Assembly (NCBI RefSeq): GCF_016812035.1
Contig: NZ_CP069178.1
Coordinates: 868,001 to 932,000, forward strand
Direction of reading: 5' to 3'
Origin: Bulleidia sp. zg-1006
Lineage (GTDB): Bacteria > Bacillota_I > Bacilli_A > Erysipelotrichales > Erysipelotrichaceae
Length of the DNA stretch: 64,000 bases
In this document: one piece after another, positions 51,935 through 62,171 of the stretch
Numbering within the stretch: the stretch's first letter is position 1
Layout: each line of letters opens with the position of its first letter
The notes under the pieces: generated by a model
Seen by the model: the letters and a program-made list of their open reading frames with translations, nothing else
Told to the model about the DNA's origin: nothing
Databases searched by the model: none
Position numbers and translations under genes: made by a program

Positions 51935-53198
51935 TTTCTTTATCCCAGCTTTCTAATTTTTTAACTAATTCTTGACGTTCAATCGTTACCTGGGTCTTAT
52001 CGCTTGTTCGCTTAACATTCACCTTATGATTCTTAACCTCATCCTCACCAAGAATAATGACATACTTGGCATGATTACGATCGGCAGACTTAAATTGTGA
52101 TTTTAAAGATCTTGGTAGTAAGTTCGCTTCTGTATGAAAACCATTCTGCCTTAACTCTTGCGCCAGCTTTAAGACTTCTAAACTAACATCTCCTAAACCG
52201 ATCACATAAGCATCACAAGTATTATCTTCGCCAAAATCATGACCTTCATCACTTGCTAAAGAGATTAATCTTTCCATTCCAATCGCAAAGCCAATACCCG
52301 ACATATCTGGTCCACCATAATATTCCACAAAGTGATCATAACGACCACCCGCAAAAATCGTTGCTTGGGCACCACTATCTTCACGGGTTGAAACCACTTC
52401 AAACACCGTATGTGTGTAATAATCCAAACCACGCACCAAGCGATCATCCACTTCATAAGGAATACCCAAAGCGGCCAAGGCGGCTAAAACACGATTGAAA
52501 TAGTCCCTTGATTCTTCATTTAAATACTCCATTAGACGAGGCGCATTGTGCAAACATTCTTGATTATGATCCATCTTACAATCCAAGATACGTAATGGAT
52601 TTTGTTCATAACGACGATGACAATCGGTACATAAATTTTCTAAATGTGGTTTAAAGTGTTCCTTTAAAGCTAGACGATAATTCGCTCTTGACTCATCATC
52701 CCCTAAAGTATTAATTAAGACCTTAATGGAAGAAATACCCATTTGTTTCACAATGTCATAGCCTAAAGCGATTGTTTCAGCATCTAATTCAGGAGATTTA
52801 GCACCAATATTTTCAACCCCAAATTGAGTGAATTGACGTTGTCTTCCTTTTTGTGGGCGTTCATGGCGGAACATCGCTCCTAAATAATACAAACGAGCCG
52901 GTAATTCCATAAAACCATATAATTTATGTTGATCAAAAGCACGAATCACCCCTGCTGTTCCTTCTGGTCTTAGGGTATACGATTCATCTCCCGTCGCAAA
53001 AGTATACATTTCTTTATTGACCATATCGGAAGAATCATTTTCTCGTTTGAAAACCCTCGTTTCTTCAAAATATGGTGTACGAATTTCTTTATAACGGTAT
53101 TTTTTTGTTGTTTGGCGGATTACTTCTTCCACATAGTGCCACTGATTCATCTCTTTTGGCAAAATATCGTAAGTTCCTCTTGGTGTTTGATAACTCAT
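51927..53198 (-). CDS. hisS: Histidyl-tRNA synthetase
   Basis: Class II synthetase of 423 residues: TPRGTYDILPKE at the start, motif 2 in FRHERPQKGRQRQFTQFGVE, histidine motifs GLDYYTHTVFEV and AGGRYDHFVEYYGG, motif 3 GIGFAIGMERL and a C-terminal anticodon domain. First gene of hisS-aspS; preceded by a T-box leader. Confidence 0.97.
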   Translation of the reverse strand: MSYQTPRGTYDILPKEMNQWHYVEEVIRQTTKKYRYKEIRTPYFEETRVFKRENDSSDMVNKEMYTFATGDESYTLRPEGTAGVIRAFDQHKLYGFMELPARLYYLGAMFRHERPQKGRQRQFTQFGVENIGAKSPELDAETIALGYDIVKQMGISSIKVLINTLGDDESRANYRLALKEHFKPHLENLCTDCHRRYEQNPLRILDCKMDHNQECLHNAPRLMEYLNEESRDYFNRVLAALAALGIPYEVDDRLVRGLDYYTHTVFEVVSTREDSGAQATIFAGGRYDHFVEYYGGPDMSGIGFAIGMERLISLASDEGHDFGEDNTCDAYVIGLGDVSLEVLKLAQELRQNGFHTEANLLPRSLKSQFKSADRNHAKYVIILGEDEVKNHKVNVKRTSDKTQVTIERQELVKKLESWDKENA

Positions 53199-53220
53199 AA
53201 CTTCATCCTTTCTTAATCAA

Positions 53221-53440
53221 TAAAAACGTCCTTAGAAAAGGACGCTGATGCGCGGTACCACCTTAATTCATGAACTTAAGTCCATGCTCTTTAACCTTAA
53301 CGCAGTATCACGTACTTTCCTACTCTTTTCAGAAAATCTTCTCCCGAGTGTCCCAAACAATTCAACCATCAATGCTTACACCAAACCATTGTCGCTAAAT
53401 TGGTTTCCTTGTTCTTTTCTCTTTCTTTGAATTGTCTTCG
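53221..53440 (-). ncRNA. T-box riboswitch leader of hisS-aspS
   Basis: The minus-strand leader contains the T-box core TGGTACCGCG (53251-53260 on the other strand) and a terminator (CGTCCTT 53227-53233 with AAGGACG 53238-53244, then TTTTTA). An upstream stem I region has the AGAGAA-like and GGGAGAAG elements. The expected specifier position reads GACAC (53348-53352 reversed), containing both GAC for Asp and CAC for His. A TATAAT -10 lies at 53443-53448. Uncharged tRNA should favour antitermination. Confidence 0.9.
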
Positions 53441-53469
53441 TCATTATACACTATTTTTCAAAAGAAAAA

Positions 53470-53489
53470 CCTGCTTTATAGCACAGGTC
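53470..53489 (-). terminator. Terminator of the rel gene
   Basis: ACCTG (53470-53474) and CAGGT (53485-53489) close a small hairpin followed on the minus strand by TTTTTCTTTT, overlapping the hisS promoter region. Confidence 0.65.
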
Positions 53490-55694
53490 TTAATAAATCG
53501 CTCTTTCCACCGATAGAATGGAATCAATTTTACGAATATTTGCCATTAAATTCTCTAACTGCTCCAAATTTTTTACACGAACCGACATTGTGAAGCGAGC
53601 GGTTAAGGTTTCATGATTAGTCGTCGCATTGATAGCTTCTAAATTTAATCGACATTGTGAAACAACGGTTACGATATCCGTTAGTAAAAAGTTACGATCA
53701 CTGGCGATGACCAACAAATCAGTTTGGTAAGTTTGATCAACTTCTCTATCCCCCCAATAGACATCAATTAAATGAGCTCCTTTGTGCTTTGCGTTTGGAC
53801 AAATGGTTCGATGCACCTTCACCCCTTCCGTCTTGGTGATATTACCAACGATTTCATCATTGTACACCGGTAAACAACAATGCGCTAAAGACATTTTAAT
53901 CGAATCAATACCCGGCACCACTAAACCGGACTTTGATACTTTCTTAACCGCCGCTTTATTTAAGGAACGAGATAAGTTCATATCTTCTGCCACCCTGGAC
54001 TTTTGGTTTGTTAAACGCTCAGCCACTGAGCTAACACTAATATTTCTGGTCGCAATCCCATACATCAACTCTGTATAATTTGAAGCTTGTGCCTGCATTG
54101 AGTTACAAACATCCATGATTTTTGCTTTATCCATGTATTCTTTCGCATCAAAACCACGTTTTCTCAATTCTTCGCTCAATAAACGTTCACCATCTGGAAC
54201 ACGATCTTCTTTTAATTGTGATTCTTTCTTTTGGAAATAAGCTTTAATCTTATTCTTAGCTTGATTGGTCTTAACAACATTTAACCAGTCTTCTGATGGT
54301 CCTGTTCCTTTTTGAGTGCGAATATTGACCACATCTCCAGTATGAAGGGTCGTGTTTAAAGGAACCATAGCATCATTCACAATCGCACCAACGGTTGTAT
54401 GACCAACATCGGTATGAATCCGATACGCAAAGTCTAAAGGAGTTGCCCCACTTGGTAAATCAATGACTCTTCCTTTTGGTGTCATCACATAAACATTAGC
54501 TTCAAATATATCCTTTTGTAAAGTTTCCATGTATTCGGAAGGACTGGAATTTTCTTCTGAATAAATCGCAAAATCTTTAAACCATGATAGCTTGGCTTCA
54601 ATTTCTTTATTGGCGGTGTGTTTGTCGTATTTCGTTCCTTCTTTATAACGCCAATGAGCCGCAATACCTTTTTCCGCTATGGCATCCATTTCTTCTGTAC
54701 GGATTTGCACCTCAAAAATCTTGCCCGAATCACCAATTATTGTTGTATGCAAAGATTGATACATATTTGGTTTCGGAACCGCAATATAATCCTTTAAACG
54801 ACCGGGAATCGGCTTATAAGTTGCATGAATATACCCTAAGACTTCATAACAATTCAATTCTGTTTTTGTTACAATGCGGATTGCTAGCAAATCTAAGATT
54901 TCATCAAAGCGCTTATTCTTTTTTTTCATCTTTCGATAAATGGAATACAAATGCTTTGAACGCCCGAAAATACGGAATTCCAAATGATTTTCTTTTAAAA
55001 TCTTTGAAATATTTTGAATCATCACATTCACATTATGATCACGTTCGGTTTTCTTAGCTTCCACTAAATGTGCAATACGGTAATATTCGTCACGGTTTAA
55101 ATAATAAAAGCTTAAATCTTCTAGTTCATTCTTAATGGTCGAAATACCCAAGCGATGAGCAATAGGCGTGTACACATCCAACGTCTCTGATGCAATTCTT
55201 TTTTGGCTTGCTTCAGTTTGAAATTGAAGTGTGCGCATATTATGCAGACGATCGCAAAGCTTAATTAAAATGACACGTATATCTTTGGCCATCGCAATAA
55301 AAATTTTACGATGGTTCGCCGCTTGATATTCAGGGTCATCTTTCCCCTTGTATTCTAAAGTGCCAATCTTTGTGACAGATTCCACCAAGGAAGCGACTTC
55401 TTCACCAAAATCTTCAGCTAACACACTTTTTGAAACACCACAATCCTCAATGACATCATGCAAAAAACCGGCGCTAATCGTCTGTGGATCCACTCGTAAG
55501 GTAGCCAAGATATACGCCACATTCGCTAAATGAATAAAATAAGGTTCCCCACTTTTACGAAATTGACCAGCGTGTTTTTCAATGGCGTAATTAGCCGCCT
55601 TTTCAATCAAGGAGAGAGATTCTTCTTGATGAATGTAGGATTTAGCTTCTTCTAAAACATCCGATACACCGGGATTATTCATGAATTGTTTCAT
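53490..55694 (-). CDS. rel: Bifunctional (p)ppGpp synthetase/hydrolase (Rel/RSH)
   Basis: Protein of about 734 residues started at 55694 behind AAAGGAGGAGAG. It has an HD hydrolase domain (HAGQFRKSGEPYFIH, GFLHDVIEDCG), a synthetase domain (GRSKHLYSIYRKM, PKPNMYQSLHT), TGS (VYVMTPKGRVIDLPSGATPL), a helical and zinc-finger region with CCLPVYNDEIVG, and a C-terminal ACT domain. It controls the stringent response. The HD motif is intact, so both activities are expected. Confidence 0.95.
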   Translation of the reverse strand: MKQFMNNPGVSDVLEEAKSYIHQEESLSLIEKAANYAIEKHAGQFRKSGEPYFIHLANVAYILATLRVDPQTISAGFLHDVIEDCGVSKSVLAEDFGEEVASLVESVTKIGTLEYKGKDDPEYQAANHRKIFIAMAKDIRVILIKLCDRLHNMRTLQFQTEASQKRIASETLDVYTPIAHRLGISTIKNELEDLSFYYLNRDEYYRIAHLVEAKKTERDHNVNVMIQNISKILKENHLEFRIFGRSKHLYSIYRKMKKKNKRFDEILDLLAIRIVTKTELNCYEVLGYIHATYKPIPGRLKDYIAVPKPNMYQSLHTTIIGDSGKIFEVQIRTEEMDAIAEKGIAAHWRYKEGTKYDKHTANKEIEAKLSWFKDFAIYSEENSSPSEYMETLQKDIFEANVYVMTPKGRVIDLPSGATPLDFAYRIHTDVGHTTVGAIVNDAMVPLNTTLHTGDVVNIRTQKGTGPSEDWLNVVKTNQAKNKIKAYFQKKESQLKEDRVPDGERLLSEELRKRGFDAKEYMDKAKIMDVCNSMQAQASNYTELMYGIATRNISVSSVAERLTNQKSRVAEDMNLSRSLNKAAVKKVSKSGLVVPGIDSIKMSLAHCCLPVYNDEIVGNITKTEGVKVHRTICPNAKHKGAHLIDVYWGDREVDQTYQTDLLVIASDRNFLLTDIVTVVSQCRLNLEAINATTNHETLTARFTMSVRVKNLEQLENLMANIRKIDSILSVERAIY

Positions 55695-55715
55695 CTCTCC
55701 TCCTTTCATTCCAAG

Positions 55716-55739
55716 AAAGCAGCGAACTATCGCTGCTTT
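55716..55739 (-). terminator. Hairpin between apt and rel
   Basis: AAAGCAGCGA and TCGCTGCTTT pair perfectly around four bases. The minus-strand tail is not T-rich, so it may be an attenuator or processing site rather than a strong terminator. Confidence 0.5.
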
Positions 55740-55742
55740 GCT

Positions 55743-56276
55743 TTATTGATCGCTTAATTCCACCATACTAAAGACATCGTAATCTTTTAACACTTCTCTT
55801 CCTTCCATGCCATTACCATATAACTCAATGATAAAAGCACAACCAGCAACCGTACCACCTAGTTCTTCAACCATTTCACAAGTTGCCTTTGCAGTACCGC
55901 CTGTTGCCAATAAGTCATCCACGATTAAAACACGTTGTCCAGATTGAATGGCATCTTTATGCATAAACACTTCGTTAGTACCATATTCCAAAGTATAGCC
56001 TTTAGAAATAGTTTCGCGAGGTAATTTTCCCGGTTTGCGTACGGGAATAAAACCAATACCCATTTGTACAGCTAAAGGACAACCAAAAATGAAACCACGG
56101 CTTTCTGGTCCGACGATGACATCCGCTTTGACTTTTCTAGCATAGCTTTCTAATTGATTGGTTACTTCTTGAAACGCTTCTCCATTTTGAATCAATGGCG
56201 TAACGTCTCTAAACAAGATTCCCTTGCTTGGAAAATCCGGAATAGAGGCGATATAGTCTACTAAATTGAGTGCCAT
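55743..56276 (-). CDS. apt: Adenine phosphoribosyltransferase
   Basis: Purine salvage enzyme of 177 residues making AMP from adenine and PRPP. PRPP motif [16 protein letters not shown], and the N-terminal [17 protein letters not shown], are diagnostic. In many Bacillota apt lies between recJ and rel, as here. Confidence 0.96.
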   Translation of the reverse strand: MALNLVDYIASIPDFPSKGILFRDVTPLIQNGEAFQEVTNQLESYARKVKADVIVGPESRGFIFGCPLAVQMGIGFIPVRKPGKLPRETISKGYTLEYGTNEVFMHKDAIQSGQRVLIVDDLLATGGTAKATCEMVEELGGTVAGCAFIIELYGNGMEGREVLKDYDVFSMVELSDQ

Positions 56277-56318
56277 AATAATCTCCTTTTTTAAAAATGC
56301 AATTGTATTATATCATTG

Positions 56319-57893
56319 TCACCATAAATCTTCGATAACCATTTGGATTTTCTCTTGATTCCGAAAAGAATTAATGGAAAGGGTGCCAATAAAGTGGGAA
56401 GCTTGTAAATTGGCTTGAATGCCTTTATTAGCATAAAGAATAGCTTCTACTTTTTCTCCATTTACTTTAAAACTGTATTTTTGCATAGAAGAATAGGCTT
56501 TAAATTCAATAAAATCCGGTTTTTCAATACAAATCAATGGCTCTTTCCATTCACTTGGATAAGGTTCTAAATTCATTAAAGCTTGCACTGCCTTAAAGCT
56601 TAAATCCTCCGGTTCCAAGACCAATACATCTTTGCCCTTATCTTCTTGACTTTCAAGCTGAAGATTGGCGACATAGGTTTGAAAAGCTGAAAAATTTTCT
56701 TCTGAAACACTTAAACCACAAGCCTGTTCATGACCACCAAAGCTTTCAAAAAACGCAAAGTCTTTTAAAGCTTCAAATAAATTCACACCCGGAACAGAAC
56801 GACCACTTCCCTTGATAATATCACCATCGGTTTTCGTTAACACCAAACAAGGACGTTTAATTTGGTTTGTTATTCGACCTGCAATTTGCCCACAAATCCC
56901 TTCTAACAAATCTGGATCATAAAGAACTTCAATCGCTTTCCCCTGCACTTTATTTTCCAATTCTTTTGCTTTCAGTTGGGAAGCTTTTTTTCTTTCTTGA
57001 TTGATTTGATCAATCTGCTTGGCCATTTTGTTTTGGGCTTCTTCATTCTTGGTTAATAAGTACTTGACTAATTGGTTCACATTCGCTAAATGGCTCATTC
57101 TTCCTAAACTATTTAACTTAGGAATAATAGTAAATTGAAGTGTTTGAACATCGATTTGACTACCCTTAGAAACTAATTTTTGCAAAGCGGGAACACAACC
57201 TTCTTGCAAATATTGAACTGCTTTTTGAATTAAAGTTCGTGTTTGTGCAAAGGGAGGCATCACATCCCCCAAGGCAGCAACCCCGGCTAAGGCAATCATT
57301 TCTTTGACTTCACCAATTAGATAATAAGAAATTTCTAAAGCCACTCCTGCTCCTGAAAAATAACGATACTCTTTTTCCATAAAAGTTGGATGCACAAGAA
57401 TATCCACCGGAACCGGTTCTTCAATTTGGTGATGGTCGGTCACAATTACCTCAATACCTAGCTCTTTCGCTTTTTCCAAAGCGGGAAAGGCTTTTACACC
57501 ATTATCCACTGTCAAAATCAAAGAATAACCTTTTTCTTTCGCCAGCTCAACCGTATGCACTTGTAAGCCATAGCCCTCTTTGACGCGGCCCGGAATATAA
57601 TAACCATTTTTAATCCCATATTGATCCAAGCTATATTTCATGATACCGGTTGAACAAACACCATCACAATCATAATCGCCGGCAATTAAGACTTTCTCTT
57701 GTTTCTCTTTCGCCATTTTTAAACGCTCAACACACTTTAAAACACAATCAGCTTTGGAATATACAATTTCTCTAGGCGCTGATAAAACTTCTTGAATTTT
57801 GGTTTCATCTTCTGTCACCATGCTTAATAGCTTACCCACTAAGTTTTCTACGGGATAAGGATTATATTCTATCTTTTGTTTATTCCACATCAT
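56319..57893 (-). CDS. recJ: Single-stranded-DNA exonuclease RecJ (short form)
   Basis: Protein of 524 residues with DHH phosphoesterase motifs (AGDYDCDGVCSTG, TVDNGVKAF, VTDHHQIEEP), a DHHA1 domain (GSGRSVPGVNLFEAL, FGGHEQACGLSV) and a C-terminal OB-like part. RecJ is usually nearer 560-780 residues, so the extra C-terminal domain of Bacillus RecJ is missing. It overlaps murD by 14 bases. Confidence 0.92.
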   Translation of the reverse strand: MMWNKQKIEYNPYPVENLVGKLLSMVTEDETKIQEVLSAPREIVYSKADCVLKCVERLKMAKEKQEKVLIAGDYDCDGVCSTGIMKYSLDQYGIKNGYYIPGRVKEGYGLQVHTVELAKEKGYSLILTVDNGVKAFPALEKAKELGIEVIVTDHHQIEEPVPVDILVHPTFMEKEYRYFSGAGVALEISYYLIGEVKEMIALAGVAALGDVMPPFAQTRTLIQKAVQYLQEGCVPALQKLVSKGSQIDVQTLQFTIIPKLNSLGRMSHLANVNQLVKYLLTKNEEAQNKMAKQIDQINQERKKASQLKAKELENKVQGKAIEVLYDPDLLEGICGQIAGRITNQIKRPCLVLTKTDGDIIKGSGRSVPGVNLFEALKDFAFFESFGGHEQACGLSVSEENFSAFQTYVANLQLESQEDKGKDVLVLEPEDLSFKAVQALMNLEPYPSEWKEPLICIEKPDFIEFKAYSSMQKYSFKVNGEKVEAILYANKGIQANLQASHFIGTLSINSFRNQEKIQMVIEDLW

Positions 57894-59172
57894 TTTTCAC
57901 CATTTCCTTAAATTGATGACCACGGTCTTCAAAGTTTTTAAAAGCATCGTAAGAAGAAGCGGCTGGCGATAATAAAATCATTCTTCCTTGATTCGTAATC
58001 TTTTTCGCTAGTGAAACAGCTTCTTTCAACGTTTCTACTGCATAGAAATTCTTTTCTTTCTTTCCTAATTCCGAAAGAATTCTTTTTCCTGTCGCATACA
58101 TGAAAATATAGTAGTACATTGGATGGGTTTGAATGTAATTCTCCAATACCTGATAATCAATGCCACGATCCATACCACCAATTAAAATGGTTTGTACCAA
58201 GGGAAGGCTTTCAATAGCTTGAATACAAGATTGACCAATGGTGGAAATAGAATCATTCACATAATGAATGCCTTTATATTCACCTATGTATTCCAAACGA
58301 TGTTCCAAAGGTTCAAATTCTTTTAGACCTTGTTCAATAGCTTTTCGATGCATCCCTAATTCCATAGCAATCGCCACTGCTATCGCCATATTTTGTTCAT
58401 TATGATGACCAATTAATTTTGTCTTGGGCATAGTCATTTTAGCAACCGGATTGATGAAATACCCATCTTTCGCATAAACATCTTTTTGAAGATACCAAGC
58501 TTTCTGAAGCTTTGGTAAAAAATCCGGTAAATCAGGATGAACAATCGCTAAATCATTGTCTTGTTGGTAAGCATAGATATGGGATTTCGCTAAACCATAT
58601 TTTGCAAAGCTGCCATAATGATCCAAATGTTCTTCATAAAGATTTAAAAACACAGCAATATGAGGAGATACACGTGTATATTCCATTTGATGACAAGATA
58701 ATTCAAAAACCGCCAAGGCACCTTGTTCCATAGCTTCGATTTCCTCGAAACATGGTTTACCGATATTGCCAACTAAAACCACTTTTTTCTCTTGTTTTAA
58801 AAGCGCATAGACTAAAGAGCTAGTGGTACTTTTACCCTTAGTACCAGTAATACCAATAACTTGTTCACGATACATTCTTAGAAATAATTCCGTTTGCGAG
58901 CTAATGGTTTCTAATTCTTGATCAGGTTTTAAAACGATACCTGGTGCTTTTAAGATGCAATCAAAATCTTGTAAGTTCACTTCTTCAATGGTCTTTAAAG
59001 TAGCTTTTTCATAGTTCTTTTGAAAAGCCGGTGAACCTTTTTGATCAATTAAAGTGAGTTCCATTTCCGGTAATAAATGGTGCAAAAAATAATACGATGA
59101 TTCTCCTTCTTGACCTAAACCCCAGATCGCTATTTTTTTATCTTTGCATAAAGTTTTCCATTGTTCCAACAT
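57880..59172 (-). CDS. murD: UDP-N-acetylmuramoylalanine-D-glutamate ligase
   Basis: Mur ligase of 430 residues that adds D-Glu to UDP-MurNAc-Ala. It has an N-terminal Rossmann domain (KIAIWGLGQEGESSYYFL), the ATP loop GITGTKGKSTTSSLV, FELSCHQMEYT and C-terminal LSPAASSYDAFKNFEDRGHQ, which is diagnostic of MurD. Its start overlaps the end of the broken HAD gene. Confidence 0.95.
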   Translation of the reverse strand: MLEQWKTLCKDKKIAIWGLGQEGESSYYFLHHLLPEMELTLIDQKGSPAFQKNYEKATLKTIEEVNLQDFDCILKAPGIVLKPDQELETISSQTELFLRMYREQVIGITGTKGKSTTSSLVYALLKQEKKVVLVGNIGKPCFEEIEAMEQGALAVFELSCHQMEYTRVSPHIAVFLNLYEEHLDHYGSFAKYGLAKSHIYAYQQDNDLAIVHPDLPDFLPKLQKAWYLQKDVYAKDGYFINPVAKMTMPKTKLIGHHNEQNMAIAVAIAMELGMHRKAIEQGLKEFEPLEHRLEYIGEYKGIHYVNDSISTIGQSCIQAIESLPLVQTILIGGMDRGIDYQVLENYIQTHPMYYYIFMYATGKRILSELGKKEKNFYAVETLKEAVSLAKKITNQGRMILLSPAASSYDAFKNFEDRGHQFKEMVKNDVE

Positions 59173-59822
59173 GCTTATTCTCCTCTAATAAATCCACTAC
59201 ATCTAATAAACTATCAAGTTTAAAATCAATCGCTTCCTTGAAGTCATTATCCACTTTTATTGTATCCTCTATGAAGATAGAATGCATACCTGCTTTTTTT
59301 GCGGCTAAGATACCCGCTTTTGAATCTTCTGAAACAAGACACTCTTTTGGATTTACATCTAATACTTTTGCCCCTAACAAGAATATATCTGGATTTGGTT
59401 TAGCATATTTAACCATATCTCTGCCAATAATTGTTTCAAACTGCAAAGGGTAAGAAACAGTATTTACTAAAGTTTGCACATACTCCGAATGGGAGGACGA
59501 ACAAATCGCAAGCTTATACTTTTCTTTTTCAAGGTATTGAAATAAAGGAATTAATCCTTTGCGATTTAAACAGTCCTTTTGAATACGACCAAAAATCTAA
59601 ATCAAAATGTCTTTTTTTAACGAAAATCTCAATATCGTCAAAATGAAGTTGATGCAGATAATCCGCTATTTCTTTTCCACCGGAACCAGTGATATGTCGA
59701 AAAAAATCATTGGGTAATTCTTTATGATAAATACTCCTTGCTTCTTGCCAAATCCTATTCGCAATGCTTTCAGTTTCAAACATCAAACCATCACAATCGA
59801 ACAATAGTGCCTTTATTTCCAT
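59138..59822 (-). pseudogene. HAD-superfamily phosphatase (beta-phosphoglucomutase-like) split by a frameshift
   Basis: The start at 59822 gives MEIKALLFDCDGLMFETES, the DxD motif I of the HAD family, and a cap domain. The frame ends at 59529 with an unrelated tail. Removing one A from the four at 59577-59580 continues the protein (KDCLNRKGLIPLFQYLEKEK, KLAICSSSHSEYVQTLV) into a frame ending at 59138 that holds motif III/IV (KYAKPNPDIFLLGAKVLDV, CLVSEDSKAGILAAKKAG). Without the shift neither piece is a working enzyme. A real mutation, phase variation in the A-run, or a sequencing error are all possible. Confidence 0.85.
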
Positions 59823-59837
59823 ATCTCCCCCAGCAAA

Positions 59838-59869
59838 GAAGCCGTAAGATCATTCGATTTTACGGCTTC
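59838..59869 (-). terminator. Terminator after secDF
   Basis: GAAGCCGTAA (59838-59847) and TTACGGCTTC (59860-59869) pair perfectly around a 12-base loop, ten bases after the secDF stop; TTTG follows on the minus strand. Confidence 0.7.
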
Positions 59870-59878
59870 TAATTATTC

Positions 59879-62170
59879 TTAAGCATTGATACCTGGAATA
59901 GTGTATTCATCCAAGTGTTCTTTTCGACTTTCTTTCTTTTTCTTATTCTTTTCCTTTGGTTTATGGTGTGTACGAATGTAGTTCCATAAAATTGGTGAGA
60001 TGAAAATAGATGAGAAAGTACCGGCCATTAGTCCCACTAGCATCGCAAAGATGAATGTGAAGATAGCTCGACTTCCAAAAGCTAATAAAATAATAACTGG
60101 AACAATCGTTGTAAAGGAAGAATTAAGGGCTTCTTTAATCGTCGCATCAATGGCATCATTGACAACCATCTTATAGTCAACACTTGCTTTATTCTTATGA
60201 AGTCTCATTTGTTCACGAATACGGTCGAAGACAATAATGGAGTTATTAATCGAATAACCAATAATCGTCAATAAGACTGAAATCAACTCAATATTCACTT
60301 CTAACCTTAATATGCCAAAGACGGCTAACACAATTAAGACATCATGCACCAAAGCCAGCAAACAGGATAAGGCATAATCCCATTCATAACGGATGGTCAC
60401 ATAAGACATCATCGCAATCCAAGCCACAATCGTTAAGATAAAGGCATTATGAACTAAGTCACGACCAACCACCGGTGTAACAATATTATCACCGGGTTCT
60501 TGTCCATAAACCTTCTTTAAATCTTTCTTCACTTGGGTTAGTTGTTCCGTTGAGATAGCTTGCTTGGTTGTCGCATAAACCGTCTTATCTCCAGACGCCT
60601 GGAAAGAATAGCCCTTTAAGCCCAACTTTTCAAATTCCTTTTGAACCTCCATTGTTGTAATGTTCTTATTAGAAGCAACGGTTAATTTTGTACCAGAGCT
60701 AAAATCAATTCCTAAGTTAAAGAAACCATTGCCTTTGACTTGATTAAAAATACCCAGACCTAAGAAAAGTGCTATCACTACAATTGCTGTACGAATTAGA
60801 TATTTCGCTTTACCAACATAATCCACATGATGTGTTCCTGTGTAGAACTGTTTTTCACCATTTGAAACATCTGGAATTTGGTTTGGTTTTACTGCAAACC
60901 AAGTTGGATGATTATCACAAACACCAGACTTCACAACAAGATCTAATAAAATCTTAGATAAACCAACATTTAAGACCAATGTCATAAAGACAGTAATCAT
61001 CAACATTGTCGCAAAGCCTTTGACCGTACCAGAACCCCAAATATACATAATTAAAGCCGCAATTAAGGTTGTGAATTGGGCATCAAAGACAGCCGCAAAA
61101 GATAGCTTTTGCCCTTCTTTAACAGCAGTTCGAATCGATTTACCAGCATACATTTCTTGACGAATACGTTCATAATTGACAATATTCGCATCAACTGTCA
61201 TGCCAATTCCCAATACCAAGGCACCAATACCCGATAGAGTAAAGGTAGCACCCATTAAGGCATAAATACCAAAAACAGCCCAAATATAAGATATCAACAT
61301 AATAGAAGCGATGATACCCGGTAAACGATACATGAAAATCATAAATAGCATCACAATACCAACGCCAATCATACCCGCAAAAGCAGTCTTACTAAGAGCG
61401 TCTTGCCCATAAGCCGCCGAAACAACATTGGAAGAAATTTCATTTAACTTCACTGGTAAAGAACCGGAGTTGATTAAGTTCGCTAAGGTACGAGCACTTT
61501 CTTCCGTAAAATTACCTTGAATAATGGAATCACCTGATAAGGCTTGGTTAACCGAAGCCGCAGAAACGTATTTTGGTTCTTTTCCTTGCGCTTGTTTTTG
61601 TGCTTCCGCTTTATAAGAATCACCTTCCTTATAGTCTAACCAGATAACCATAACATTTTCACCTTTGGTTTTTCTGGAGATTTCTCTAGTAATGGCTTGG
61701 AATTTCGCATTATTAGCTACTTTAAAAGAAACTACCGGTTCACCATTTTGGTAAGCTAAAGAAGCACCACCTTCTTGCAGGATGGAAGAATCGGCTAACT
61801 CTTTATCATTCACATCACGGAAGGTTAACTTAGCGGTAGTTCCAATTAACTTACGAGCCGTATCTAAATCCTTGGCACCAGCCAATTGGACACGCACACG
61901 ATTATTCCCTTCCACACTAATTTGTGGTTCGTTTACCCCTAAGACATTCACACGCTTACTGATACTATTGATGACCGACGGCATGTCCACCGCTTTCCCT
62001 TTTTGAAGCGGCTCAATCTGGTAAAGGATTTCAAATCCCCCTTGCAAATCAAGACCAAGGTTAATATGACGAATAATGGTCTTATAGGTTGTGGAAGCCA
62101 ATACAATCAAAAGAGCAACGATTAAACCGAATACCCCTAGACTTCCTCTTTTATTTTTCTTTTTTGGCAT
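59879..62170 (-). CDS. secDF: Protein translocase SecDF fusion
   Basis: Membrane protein of about 763 residues started at 62170 behind TTGGAGG. The SecD half has NLGLDLQGGFEILYQIEP, a large extracellular domain and six helices (GIGMTVDANIVNYERIRQEM). The SecF half has NLGIDFSSGTKLTV and IGYSINNSIIVFDRIREQMR. It uses the ion gradient to help Sec export. The fused form is usual in Bacillus. Confidence 0.96.
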   Translation of the reverse strand: MPKKKNKRGSLGVFGLIVALLIVLASTTYKTIIRHINLGLDLQGGFEILYQIEPLQKGKAVDMPSVINSISKRVNVLGVNEPQISVEGNNRVRVQLAGAKDLDTARKLIGTTAKLTFRDVNDKELADSSILQEGGASLAYQNGEPVVSFKVANNAKFQAITREISRKTKGENVMVIWLDYKEGDSYKAEAQKQAQGKEPKYVSAASVNQALSGDSIIQGNFTEESARTLANLINSGSLPVKLNEISSNVVSAAYGQDALSKTAFAGMIGVGIVMLFMIFMYRLPGIIASIMLISYIWAVFGIYALMGATFTLSGIGALVLGIGMTVDANIVNYERIRQEMYAGKSIRTAVKEGQKLSFAAVFDAQFTTLIAALIMYIWGSGTVKGFATMLMITVFMTLVLNVGLSKILLDLVVKSGVCDNHPTWFAVKPNQIPDVSNGEKQFYTGTHHVDYVGKAKYLIRTAIVVIALFLGLGIFNQVKGNGFFNLGIDFSSGTKLTVASNKNITTMEVQKEFEKLGLKGYSFQASGDKTVYATTKQAISTEQLTQVKKDLKKVYGQEPGDNIVTPVVGRDLVHNAFILTIVAWIAMMSYVTIRYEWDYALSCLLALVHDVLIVLAVFGILRLEVNIELISVLLTIIGYSINNSIIVFDRIREQMRLHKNKASVDYKMVVNDAIDATIKEALNSSFTTIVPVIILLAFGSRAIFTFIFAMLVGLMAGTFSSIFISPILWNYIRTHHKPKEKNKKKKESRKEHLDEYTIPGINA

Positions 62171-62171
62171 C

